Positions 1 through 7,002 of a DNA stretch of 36,087 bases are shown piece after piece. The stretch is from Candidatus Endomicrobiellum cubanum. GTDB taxonomy: Bacteria; Elusimicrobiota; Endomicrobiia; Endomicrobiales; Endomicrobiaceae. The position numbers and the translations under genes were made by a program. Within the stretch, counting starts at the first letter, position 1. Each line of letters opens with the position of its first letter. The notes below the pieces were generated by a model. That model searched no databases. It worked only from the letters and a program-made list of their open reading frames with translations, and was not told where the DNA came from. The stretch lies in the NCBI GenBank assembly GCA_031269735.1, contig JAISYS010000036.1, positions 1 through 36,087 on the forward strand. The letters are read 5' to 3'.

Positions 1-63
1 GTCTATTTTTTGAAGTTGTGATACAAGATTGTCAATATCTAGTTTTTCTCCTGACTTGAGCAT
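1..63 (-). CDS. 5' end of an Mfd/UvrB-like reading frame, runs off the left edge
   Basis: An ATG at 63-61 opens a frame that stays open to the window edge and gives 21 residues beginning MLKSGEKLDIDNLV. This resembles the LKxGexlDxdxLxxkL segment that precedes the GYER/QYER region in Mfd and UvrB helicases. In those proteins the segment is internal, more than 100 residues from the N-terminus, and nothing coding lies upstream here. The gene may therefore be 5'-truncated, or the resemblance may be chance. The first codons overlap the terminal inverted repeat of a family B repeat (50-133). A purine-rich stretch that could act as a ribosome binding site lies 8-20 bases upstream. The evidence is too short to be firm. 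Confidence 0.35.
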   Translation of the reverse strand, partial: MLKSGEKLDIDNLVSQLQKID

Positions 64-133
64 TAGGGTTCCCCCATTCCTCCTTTTTTATGAATAAATT
101 TCACCTTTTTTTCCTTAAAACAGTCAAGTCAGG
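50..133 (-). repeat. Family B dispersed repeat, complete copy B1
   Basis: An 84-bp unit is bounded by perfect 10-bp inverted ends, CCTGACTTGA and TCAAGTCAGG. Its interior on the minus strand is purine-rich (AAGGAAAAAAAGG, then TCATAAAAAAGGAGG). A similar unit occurs at 35926-35993 and a fragment at 32046-32075. The ends and size suggest a MITE-like or REP-like intergenic repeat. It lies just before the Mfd/UvrB-like start and overlaps it. Confidence 0.7.
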
Positions 134-148
134 TTTTAATTATTTCTT

Positions 149-264
149 GGAACATTCTTTAACATATATCTTTCTTCGACAATGCCATAATAAACACATT
201 TTGCCTAGCCTTGTCAAAAAATTCACAATAATTATACACTTTAAATGGAAATTAGACAATCTCC
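149..264 (-). repeat. Family A dispersed repeat, copy A1 (116 bp)
   Basis: The minus strand carries the family core GTGTATAATTATTGTGAA followed by TTTTTTGACAAGG and AGGCAAAATG. The outer ends GGAGATTGTCTAA and GGAACATTCTTTAA are imperfect inverted copies. It starts 11 bases past the pckG stop codon, so pckG transcripts probably run into it. It shares its core with copies at 2077, 9634, 13643, 30597 and 32191. Confidence 0.75.
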
Positions 265-274
265 AATATAACAA

Positions 275-2044
275 TTACAGAGTTAACTTATTTTTTAGTT
301 CTAACAAATAGTCTTTTAACTCTTTAGGTATTTTGTCTCCAAATTTTGTATAAAAATCTTCTACCATTTCTATTTCTTTCTTCCAATCATCTTTGTTTAT
401 TTTCAACAACTTTTCAACAACTTCTTTATCTATATCTAAACCTGCCAAATCTAAAGAATCTATTTTAGGTAATAGTCCTATTTCAACCTCAGTAGCATCT
501 ACTTTCCCCTCAATCCTGTCTATCATCCATTTTATAACCCTTGAATTCTCTCTAAAGCCTGGCCACATAAACTTACCAACTTCATTTTTTCTAAACCAGT
601 TTACCATAAATATTTTTGGCAAGTGTTTTACTTTTTTGCCAATATCAAGCCAATGCTGAAAATAATCTCCCATATTATAACCACAAAATGGGAGCATGGC
701 CATAGGGTCTCTTCTTACTGCCCCTACTTTTCCAGTCGCAGCTGCAGTTGTCTCTGACCCTATTGATGAAGCAATAAAAACACCACTATTCCAATCTTTG
801 GCCTCATATACTAAGGGTATGGTATCCTTTCTACGCCCACCAAAAATTATGCCAGAAATTGGCACACCTCTAGGATTATCATATTCACAAGAAAGTGTTG
901 GACAATTATACACAGAAACAGTAAACCTAGAATTTGGATGCGCCGCGGGTTTACCCAAATTTTTATCATATACTCCACCTTGCCAATCTGTCAAATCAGA
1001 AGGAACTTTATCCGAAACTCCTTCCCACCAAGGAGTATTATTACTATTATCTATAGCTGTATTTGTAAAAAGTGTAGGGGGAAATTTATCATTCTTTAAC
1101 GTCTTCATCATAACAGGATTTGTCTTCATTCCTGTTCCAGGAGCAACACCAAAAAAACCTGATTCAGGATTAATTGCATAAAGTTTTCCATCATCACCTA
1201 TATTTATCCAAGCAATATCATCACCCAAAGTCCAAACTTTATATCCTTTAAGAACAGGCTCTAAAAGCGCAAGATTTGTCTTCCCACACGCAGAGGGAAA
1301 CGCTCCCAAAAAGTAAGTTATTTTCCCATCTGGAGCTTGTACACCAATAATAATCATATGTTCAGCAAGCCAACCTTCTTGCTTACCTAAATAGGATCCT
1401 ATCCTTAATGAGTAACATTTCTTTCCTAACAAAGCATTACCACCATAACCAGAGCCAAAACTCATAACAAGATTTTCCTGAGGAAAGTGCATTATAAACC
1501 TTCTGTCAGGATTGACATCTCCTATTGAATGCATACCTCTAAAAAAATCTGAAGAATTGCCAATTTTTTCTATTGCTTGTTTCCCAACTCTAGACATAAC
1601 ACGCATACTTAAAGCAACATAAATAGAATCAGTTACTTGAATACAATTTTTTGCATATTTTGATTTTGGGTTCCCCATAACAAAAGGAATTATATACATC
1701 GTTCTTCCTTTCATTGCACCTTTAAAAAAGCCATCCATTTTATCTTTAGCTTCATTTGGATTTAACCAATTGTTGTTTGGCCCTGCTTCTTCTTGAGTTG
1801 GAGTACAAACAAAAGTTAAATGTTCTGTTCTTGCTACATCATTAGGGTTTGAATTATGATAATAAGAGTTTGGGTACTCTTGCCAATTTAACTTTTTTAA
1901 AACAGTTCTTCCATCTAATGTAGATTTCTCAGCAAGATTTGCTAATCTTTCCGCTTCTTCCTGAGTACCATCCATCACATAAACTTCATCAGGCAAAAAA
2001 AGCTCTCGCATTTCATTAACAAATAATTCCATTGGTGTTGACAT
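275..2044 (-). CDS. pckG: Phosphoenolpyruvate carboxykinase (GTP)
   Basis: GTP-dependent PEPCK interconverts oxaloacetate + GTP and PEP + GDP + CO2. In fermentative anaerobes it often works toward oxaloacetate. Visible signatures are ARTEHLTFVCTP near the N-terminus (substrate-binding Arg), the P-loop GAFPSACGKTN around residue 255, the kinase-2 motif TLGDDIAWI and FGGRRKDTIPLVYEA. The length of about 589 residues is normal for the GTP family and unlike the ATP family. The frame extends upstream to a TTG at 2062, but I chose the ATG at 2044 because the TTGGAG containing that TTG looks like the ribosome binding site. Copy A2 of family A fills most of the leader; copy A1 follows the stop. Confidence 0.95.
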   Translation of the reverse strand: MSTPMELFVNEMRELFLPDEVYVMDGTQEEAERLANLAEKSTLDGRTVLKKLNWQEYPNSYYHNSNPNDVARTEHLTFVCTPTQEEAGPNNNWLNPNEAKDKMDGFFKGAMKGRTMYIIPFVMGNPKSKYAKNCIQVTDSIYVALSMRVMSRVGKQAIEKIGNSSDFFRGMHSIGDVNPDRRFIMHFPQENLVMSFGSGYGGNALLGKKCYSLRIGSYLGKQEGWLAEHMIIIGVQAPDGKITYFLGAFPSACGKTNLALLEPVLKGYKVWTLGDDIAWINIGDDGKLYAINPESGFFGVAPGTGMKTNPVMMKTLKNDKFPPTLFTNTAIDNSNNTPWWEGVSDKVPSDLTDWQGGVYDKNLGKPAAHPNSRFTVSVYNCPTLSCEYDNPRGVPISGIIFGGRRKDTIPLVYEAKDWNSGVFIASSIGSETTAAATGKVGAVRRDPMAMLPFCGYNMGDYFQHWLDIGKKVKHLPKIFMVNWFRKNEVGKFMWPGFRENSRVIKWMIDRIEGKVDATEVEIGLLPKIDSLDLAGLDIDKEVVEKLLKINKDDWKKEIEMVEDFYTKFGDKIPKELKDYLLELKNKLTL

Positions 2045-2076
2045 TTTATTTATATGCTCCAATTTATATTCACTTG

Positions 2077-2201
2077 GGTCTATCTAAAAACTCTAACACG
2101 CATAGATACCGTAAATTTTGGCAATTAAGGCAAAATGCAAGGCTTATGTCTCTGTCTAAAAAGACGCAGTAAGGATGTATATTAGAGTTTTTAGAGAAAC
2201 C
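2077..2201 (+). repeat. Family A dispersed repeat, copy A2 (125 bp)
   Basis: The left end GGTCTATCTAAAAACTCTAA and the reverse complement of the right end GGTTTCTCTAAAAACTCTAA match at 18 of 20 bases, so the unit can fold on itself. The core reads ACGCATAGATACCGTAAA then AAGGCAAAATGCAAGG, diverged from the other copies. It occupies most of the gap between ndk and pckG, both on the minus strand, and lies in the pckG leader. Confidence 0.85.
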
Positions 2202-2248
2202 ATCTTATAAAGCAGCAGGCTTAAAACTCTCTTAAATATGTAACAAGC

Positions 2249-2761
2249 TTATGACCAAACTTCTATTTCTTCTTTTTCAACAATTACTTTTTTAGTAGGG
2301 TAAATTGACGTTAGTATCTCATTTGGTTTAAACCAAAGTTTGATTTCTCTTTGAGCTTCTTGTGTATCCGAAGAACAATGCACTACATTTTCATATACAC
2401 CTTTTGTCGTTATCCTACCATAAGCTCCTCTTATAGAAACTGGATCTGCTTCTTCAGGATTTGTTGCACCTGCAATTTTTCTCATTCTTGCAATAGCATC
2501 CTCCCCTTGATAAACAAAAGCTATAACTCTATCCCATGGCTCTCCATATATTTTCCCCTGTATATAGTCTATAAGTTCACCGAAAAAAGGCTTATCTTTA
2601 AGCTGTTGATAATGGGCTTCTGCTAATTCTTTACTTACTTTAACAGCCTTTGCTCCTATAATAAGCATTCTTGCTTCAGAAAGCTTAGTTAAAATATTCC
2701 CTGTTAGAGATTTTTTTACTCCATCTGGTTTAATCAAAATTAAAAGTTGTTCAATCGCCAT
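2249..2761 (-). CDS. ndk: Nucleoside diphosphate kinase
   Basis: The enzyme transfers the gamma-phosphate between nucleoside tri- and diphosphates through a phospho-histidine. The N-terminal LLILIKPDGVKKSL, the KPFFGELIDY segment, GATNPEEADPVSIRGAYG, and the active-site His in ENVVHCSSD (about residue 127) are all present. At 170 residues it is about 30 longer than the common ~140-residue form. The extra length lies in an insert after DYIQGK and a C-terminal tail rich in Lys and Glu. The ATG at 2761 is preferred over a TTG three bases earlier because GGGGAG lies six bases upstream of it. It follows pssA by a few bases in the psd-pssA-ndk operon. Confidence 0.95.
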   Translation of the reverse strand: MAIEQLLILIKPDGVKKSLTGNILTKLSEARMLIIGAKAVKVSKELAEAHYQQLKDKPFFGELIDYIQGKIYGEPWDRVIAFVYQGEDAIARMRKIAGATNPEEADPVSIRGAYGRITTKGVYENVVHCSSDTQEAQREIKLWFKPNEILTSIYPTKKVIVEKEEIEVWS

Positions 2762-2764
2762 CAA

Positions 2765-3559
2765 TTACTCCCCTTTTTTAAATTTATTTTTTTGTTTAAA
2801 AGTTCTATAATATTTTGCTCCTGTAAAAAGTATACCAGAAATAACATACAGACTAAACAATATAAAAATAACATTTTGAGGGAATGTTATTATAAGAAAT
2901 AAAAGTATTATTATTAAAACCAATAATCTAAATGCTTTTGGTTTTGAAAGATCCATTTTTTTAAATGATAAATACGTAACATTTGATACCATAAGTAAAG
3001 ATAATATTACTACAGTAATAGGCATAACTTTGAAGAAAATAGGCATACTTTTCATAAGGATTGGAATTGTTTTAAATGTCAAGTCTTGCCCTGGAGAAGC
3101 AATGAAAAGCTCGTAACTTAACACAAAAGATATTAGAAGTCCTGCAGAAGCTGGTGTAGGTAAACCTACAAAAGAACTATGAACAATACCTTCTTTGGAT
3201 TGAACATTAAATTTTGCAAGCCTTAAAGCACTGCACACAACAAATAAAACAGCAATAGCAAGCCCAACTTTTCCCATGGAATTTAAAACAAGTTGATACA
3301 TCATAATAGAAGGAGCAACACCAAAAGAGATTAAATCGCTTAAAGAATCTAGTTGTACACCGAACTCGCTAGATGCCTTGGTGAGTCGTGCAATCCTACC
3401 ATCAGTCATATCAAAAGCTATCGCAAATATTAAAAACCATGCAGCTTGAGTAAAATTACCCTTCAGAGAAGCTACTATAGATAGATAACCACAAGAGATA
3501 TTTCCACAAGTAAACAAGCTCGGTAAGATATAGATTCCTTTTCTTAAGCTTCTGTCCAT
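2765..3559 (-). CDS. pssA: CDP-diacylglycerol--serine O-phosphatidyltransferase
   Basis: Membrane enzyme that makes phosphatidylserine from CDP-diacylglycerol and serine. The CDP-alcohol phosphatidyltransferase signature DG-x2-AR-x8-G-x3-D-x3-D is intact (DGRIAR through LDSLSD, about residues 52-75). Several hydrophobic helices follow, and the tail is Lys-rich. The frame opens at 3577 with an ATGA overlap of the psd stop, but no ribosome binding site precedes that ATG. GAGGAG stands 10 bases before the ATG at 3559, so that start is chosen and gives a normal N-terminus (MDRSLRKGIYILPSLFT). Its product is the substrate of the decarboxylase encoded just upstream. Confidence 0.95.
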   Translation of the reverse strand: MDRSLRKGIYILPSLFTCGNISCGYLSIVASLKGNFTQAAWFLIFAIAFDMTDGRIARLTKASSEFGVQLDSLSDLISFGVAPSIMMYQLVLNSMGKVGLAIAVLFVVCSALRLAKFNVQSKEGIVHSSFVGLPTPASAGLLISFVLSYELFIASPGQDLTFKTIPILMKSMPIFFKVMPITVVILSLLMVSNVTYLSFKKMDLSKPKAFRLLVLIIILLFLIITFPQNVIFILFSLYVISGILFTGAKYYRTFKQKNKFKKGE

Positions 3560-3573
3560 GGTTTGGCATCTCC

Positions 3574-4194
3574 TCATCTATTTAAAATTGCAAAAATACT
3601 TACACCTGAAACAACTTTATCTCCAAATTTAACTTTAACGTCTACATTCTTTGGCATATGAATATCTACCTGAGAACTAAATTTTATCACCCCTATCTTA
3701 TCTCCAGCTTCTAAAATATCCCCTGGTTTAACCCAGGAAACGCACCTTCTAGCTAAAACTCCAGCAATCTGTTTAACAAGATATTTGCCATTCTCATTCT
3801 CTATTGTAATAATATTTTGCTCATTAACTATATGAGCTTGAGGCTCCATTGCTTTTAAAAATTTTCCAGGTTTATGTTCCACACCTACAACTTTACCAGC
3901 AATTGGAGAACGCTGTAAATGCACATCTAAAACAGACAAAAACACTCTAACAACTTTTTCTGTTTCACTTTCGCTAACTTCTAAAACAGTGCCATTACAA
4001 GGGGACAGAATTAGATTATCTCCTTTTGTTATTTCTACATCAGGATCTCTAAAAAAATATAAGCAAAATAAAGAAGCTAAAATAAATAAGAAGCCTAAAA
4101 TATCTGCTATAATTCCAATATTAGAAAAAAACAAAATTAGACCCACAGCAAATGTTGAAATAATAAAAATATACCCTTCTTTTACAATTCTCAT
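3574..4194 (-). CDS. psd: Phosphatidylserine decarboxylase proenzyme, short type
   Basis: Converts phosphatidylserine to phosphatidylethanolamine. It is the short (~206-residue) form with one or two N-terminal membrane helices (residues 8-45), FFRDP, SPCNGTV, FLSVLDVHLQRSP (conserved His) and IKFSSQVDIHMP near the C-terminus. Family members self-cleave before a serine in a Gly-Ser pair to form the pyruvoyl cofactor. Here the pair reads Ser-Ser (about residues 174-175), so the glycine is replaced. AAAGGA lies nine bases before the ATG and a strong promoter lies just upstream (4227-4255). With pssA it forms the complete PE branch. Confidence 0.92.
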   Translation of the reverse strand: MRIVKEGYIFIISTFAVGLILFFSNIGIIADILGFLFILASLFCLYFFRDPDVEITKGDNLILSPCNGTVLEVSESETEKVVRVFLSVLDVHLQRSPIAGKVVGVEHKPGKFLKAMEPQAHIVNEQNIITIENENGKYLVKQIAGVLARRCVSWVKPGDILEAGDKIGVIKFSSQVDIHMPKNVDVKVKFGDKVVSGVSIFAILNR

Positions 4195-4226
4195 TTTAAA
4201 ACATCCTTTAATATTTTATAATAACG

Positions 4227-4255
4227 ATTCTACTAAAAATACCTATACGTGTCAA
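4227..4255 (-). promoter_or_regulatory. Sigma70-type promoter for psd-pssA-ndk
   Basis: On the minus strand TTGACA (4255-4250) and TAGAAT (4232-4227) are separated by exactly 17 bases. They lie about 35 bases upstream of the psd start in an AT-rich gap after prfB. Confidence 0.8.
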
Positions 4256-4295
4256 AATATAAAAATACCTGAAAAACCAATTATTTTTTTAATAT

Positions 4296-5382
4296 TTAGC
4301 TCTTTTTTTCCAACTTCCAAGACAAATACGCATCTATAAAACCATCTATTTCTCCATCCATTACTAAATTAACTTGAGAGGTCTCATAACCTGTTCTATG
4401 GTCTTTTACAAGTTGATAGGGCATAAAAACATAAGAACGTATTTGACTACCCCACTCTATAGCGCCTTTTTCATTATAATGTTTTTCATAAGATGCTCTT
4501 TGTTTTTCTTGTTCAAGTTCATAGAGTTTAGCCTTCAAAAGTTTCATAGCTGTTGCTCTATTTTTTATTTGAGATCTATCATTTTGAGATTGAACAATAA
4601 TGCCTGTTGGAATATGTGTAATTCTAACTGCAGAGTCTGTCTTATTAATGTGTTGTCCTCCAGCACCTGAAGCTCTATACGTATCAATCCTAATATCTTT
4701 ATCTTCAATAACAATATTTATATTATCATCTATTTCAGGAATAACATCTACAGAACTAAAAGATGTATGCCTTCTTTTATTAGAATCAAAAGGAGAAATT
4801 CGAACCAATCTATGAACACCAACTTCCGACTGCAAAAAACCGTAAGCATACTCACCTTTTATAATCATTGTTATACTTTTAATCCCTGCTTCCTCTCCAT
4901 CTAAACTATCAACAATATCTACCTCAAATCCTTTATCTTCAGCCCACCTGGAATACAGTCTCACAAGCATTTGAGCCCAATCGCAAGACTCAGTCCCACC
5001 AGCTCCAGCATGTATAGCCACAATTGCATTATTTTTATCATGCCTTTGGCCTAATTTTGTTTTAGTTTCAAAACCAGATAACTCTTTTTCAAGTTTTTTA
5101 GCAGTTATTTCTATTTCAGATAAAGTATGTTCATCATTTTCTAAAATGGCAATTTCTTTTAAATCTATTAAATCTTGAAGTTGATTTTTCAGAGATGTCC
5201 AAGACTGGTTTAAATCTTTTAAGCTATTAAGTTCTGACATAATTTTTTTAGCATTATTTTGATCATTCCAAAAATTTAAATCAGATATTTTTATTTCAAG
5301 TTCTTTGATTTTTTGTATTTTAGTATCTAAATCAAAGCACCCTCCTTAACGCAATTATCCTTTCCTTTTGTTTTTCTAACAT
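4296..5382 (-). CDS. prfB: Peptide chain release factor 2, with programmed +1 frameshift
   Basis: Releases nascent peptides at UGA and UAA. The main frame has the codon-recognition tripeptide SPF (VRISPFDSNKRR) and the catalytic GGQ (ASGAGGQHINKTD). The gene starts upstream of this frame: the ATG at 5382 gives MLEKQKERIIALRRVL and reaches TGA at 5334-5332. The slippery site AGGAGGGTGCTTTGA has a Shine-Dalgarno-like AGGAGG before CTT-TGA. A +1 slip gives DLDTKIQKIKELE, typical RF2 sequence, and restores a protein of about 361 residues. This is the classical autoregulatory site. The ATG overlaps the end of lnt by seven bases, suggesting translational coupling. Confidence 0.96.
5332..5349 (-). 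promoter_or_regulatory. prfB programmed +1 frameshift site
   Basis: The minus strand reads AAGGAGGGTGCTTTGAT. The in-frame TGA (5334-5332) ends a 16-codon leader frame, and sliding CTT to TTT reads GAT next and enters the long frame. The internal AGGAGG a few bases upstream is the element known to stimulate slippage in RF2 genes. When RF2 is scarce, slow termination favours the shift. Confidence 0.93.
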
Positions 5383-6986
5383 ACAAGCCCTCTTTTTATT
5401 TTTTTATAAAAAATTTTTGAGAAATATAATATTAATACTATAAAAAATGTAGCTAAACTTATGCTCATGCAAACATATACAAATATATCACCGCGTTTTG
5501 TATAGAAAGTTAAAAAGTCATTTTGTAAAAATGTTCCTCTTAGTAAAGCTCTTTTTGAAGGCACTGTTTGACTCACAATAAAACCAGATGCATCAATTAT
5601 TCCAGAAATACCAGAATTAGCAGATATTAACATCGACTTTCTATTTTCTACAGCCCTGAATACATTCATTATAAAGTGCTGCTCAAGTGCTGCGGTATCA
5701 AAAAACCATGCATCATTAGCTTGGTTTACAAGAACTTTGGCCCTAGAAAGAACAAAGCGCCTAGAAATGTCTGGGAAAAAATTTTCTGAACATATTGTAG
5801 AACCTAAATATATTTTCCCATTATTAAAAACTTGAGTATCCTCACCCCCAACAAAATCACCCATTTGATTTAAAACTCCAAAAAATCTTGAAAGGAAGGA
5901 TTTGTACGGGATAAATTCCCCAAAAGGCACAAGATGATTTTTTTTATGGACAAAAACATAATCTCCGTTATCTTCAAAAGCAAATGTAGCATTATAAGGT
6001 AAATCTTTTTCAAAAAAATTAGAACCAACTATATTAAATCCACCTGCAATATTTACCATATATTTAGCATTATCATAAATATATTTATCTATCGGTACAT
6101 ATCCAGGCAAAACTGTTTCTGGCCATATAACCAAATCTGTTTTATTTTCAGAAATTTTAATAGCAAATTTGTTTAATATATCCGAAATCTGCTCTTTATA
6201 AGCATCATCCCATTTACGATTTTGGTCAATATTAGGTTGAACTATAGATACAGAAAATTCTTCTTGTCCAAAAAAATTAAACTTTTCTGCCCTTATCACT
6301 CCAAACACTAATACAATTAGAATAAAAAATAATGCTAAATATAAGTATTTCTTTTGATTTTCTTTAATCCAAAAATAAAAACACAAATTACAAAATAATA
6401 TTAAAAATGATATTCCATAAACACCACAAATTTCAGACAATTGTATAATTTCAATAAATTTAAACTGTGAGTATCCAACTAACATCCAAGGAAACCCTGT
6501 AAGAAAATATGTTCTTATATATTCCAATAATACCCACAAACATGAACCAACAATAATAGTAATACTATTTGCAAATATTCTATTTTTAATTTTCCTAGTG
6601 TTTATATAAATAAAGGAAAAGAATAGGGCCCAAGCTCCCCAATATAAAGAAAGATAAGCCCATAAACAACAAGAACTTATAATTGTTTGCACATATGAGC
6701 CCATATTAAGTTCTAACATCGGTACTAACCAATAAAGGCCTAAAGCATTAAAAGTAAATCCTGCTATAAAACCATAAAAAAATGATTTTTTAAAACTATT
6801 CTCTGTAACTACAAAAATGAATGGAATAAACGCTATCCATATTAAAAAAGAATAACTAAATTTAGGGAATGAACCGACCGCCATCAGACCAGTAAAACAG
6901 CAAAATATAATATTTTTATAATTTTTTATAAAATTACCTAAAGCTGCTTTATTTTTTATCAAACACATATTCATTTTGTGTAACAC
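5376..6986 (-). CDS. lnt: Apolipoprotein N-acyltransferase
   Basis: Inner-membrane enzyme that adds the third acyl chain to lipoproteins, the last maturation step before sorting to the outer membrane. About six to seven hydrophobic helices fill residues 25-230, then a nitrilase domain carries the Glu-Lys-Cys triad: WPETVLPGY (about 290), KKNHLVPFGEF (about 350) and GSTICSENFF (about 397). A final membrane helix sits near 505-525. The length of 536 is usual. The start is uncertain: GTG at 6986 or ATG at 6974, neither with a clear ribosome binding site, 16 bases after the secA stop. It overlaps prfB at its 3' end. Presence of Lnt supports a diderm envelope. Confidence 0.93.
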   Translation of the reverse strand: MLHKMNMCLIKNKAALGNFIKNYKNIIFCCFTGLMAVGSFPKFSYSFLIWIAFIPFIFVVTENSFKKSFFYGFIAGFTFNALGLYWLVPMLELNMGSYVQTIISSCCLWAYLSLYWGAWALFFSFIYINTRKIKNRIFANSITIIVGSCLWVLLEYIRTYFLTGFPWMLVGYSQFKFIEIIQLSEICGVYGISFLILFCNLCFYFWIKENQKKYLYLALFFILIVLVFGVIRAEKFNFFGQEEFSVSIVQPNIDQNRKWDDAYKEQISDILNKFAIKISENKTDLVIWPETVLPGYVPIDKYIYDNAKYMVNIAGGFNIVGSNFFEKDLPYNATFAFEDNGDYVFVHKKNHLVPFGEFIPYKSFLSRFFGVLNQMGDFVGGEDTQVFNNGKIYLGSTICSENFFPDISRRFVLSRAKVLVNQANDAWFFDTAALEQHFIMNVFRAVENRKSMLISANSGISGIIDASGFIVSQTVPSKRALLRGTFLQNDFLTFYTKRGDIFVYVCMSISLATFFIVLILYFSKIFYKKIKRGLVC

Positions 6987-7002
6987 ACCGTTTTCAATAC
7001 AT

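Noticed and set aside
90-311. 73-codon plus-strand frame before the pckG 3' end
   Set aside because: It runs through repeats B1 and A1 and into the antisense of pckG; no ribosome binding site and no protein-like composition.
696-1181. 161-codon open frame on the plus strand inside pckG
   Set aside because: It lies antisense to conserved PEPCK motifs, has no ribosome binding site and resembles no protein; it is a shadow of the real gene.
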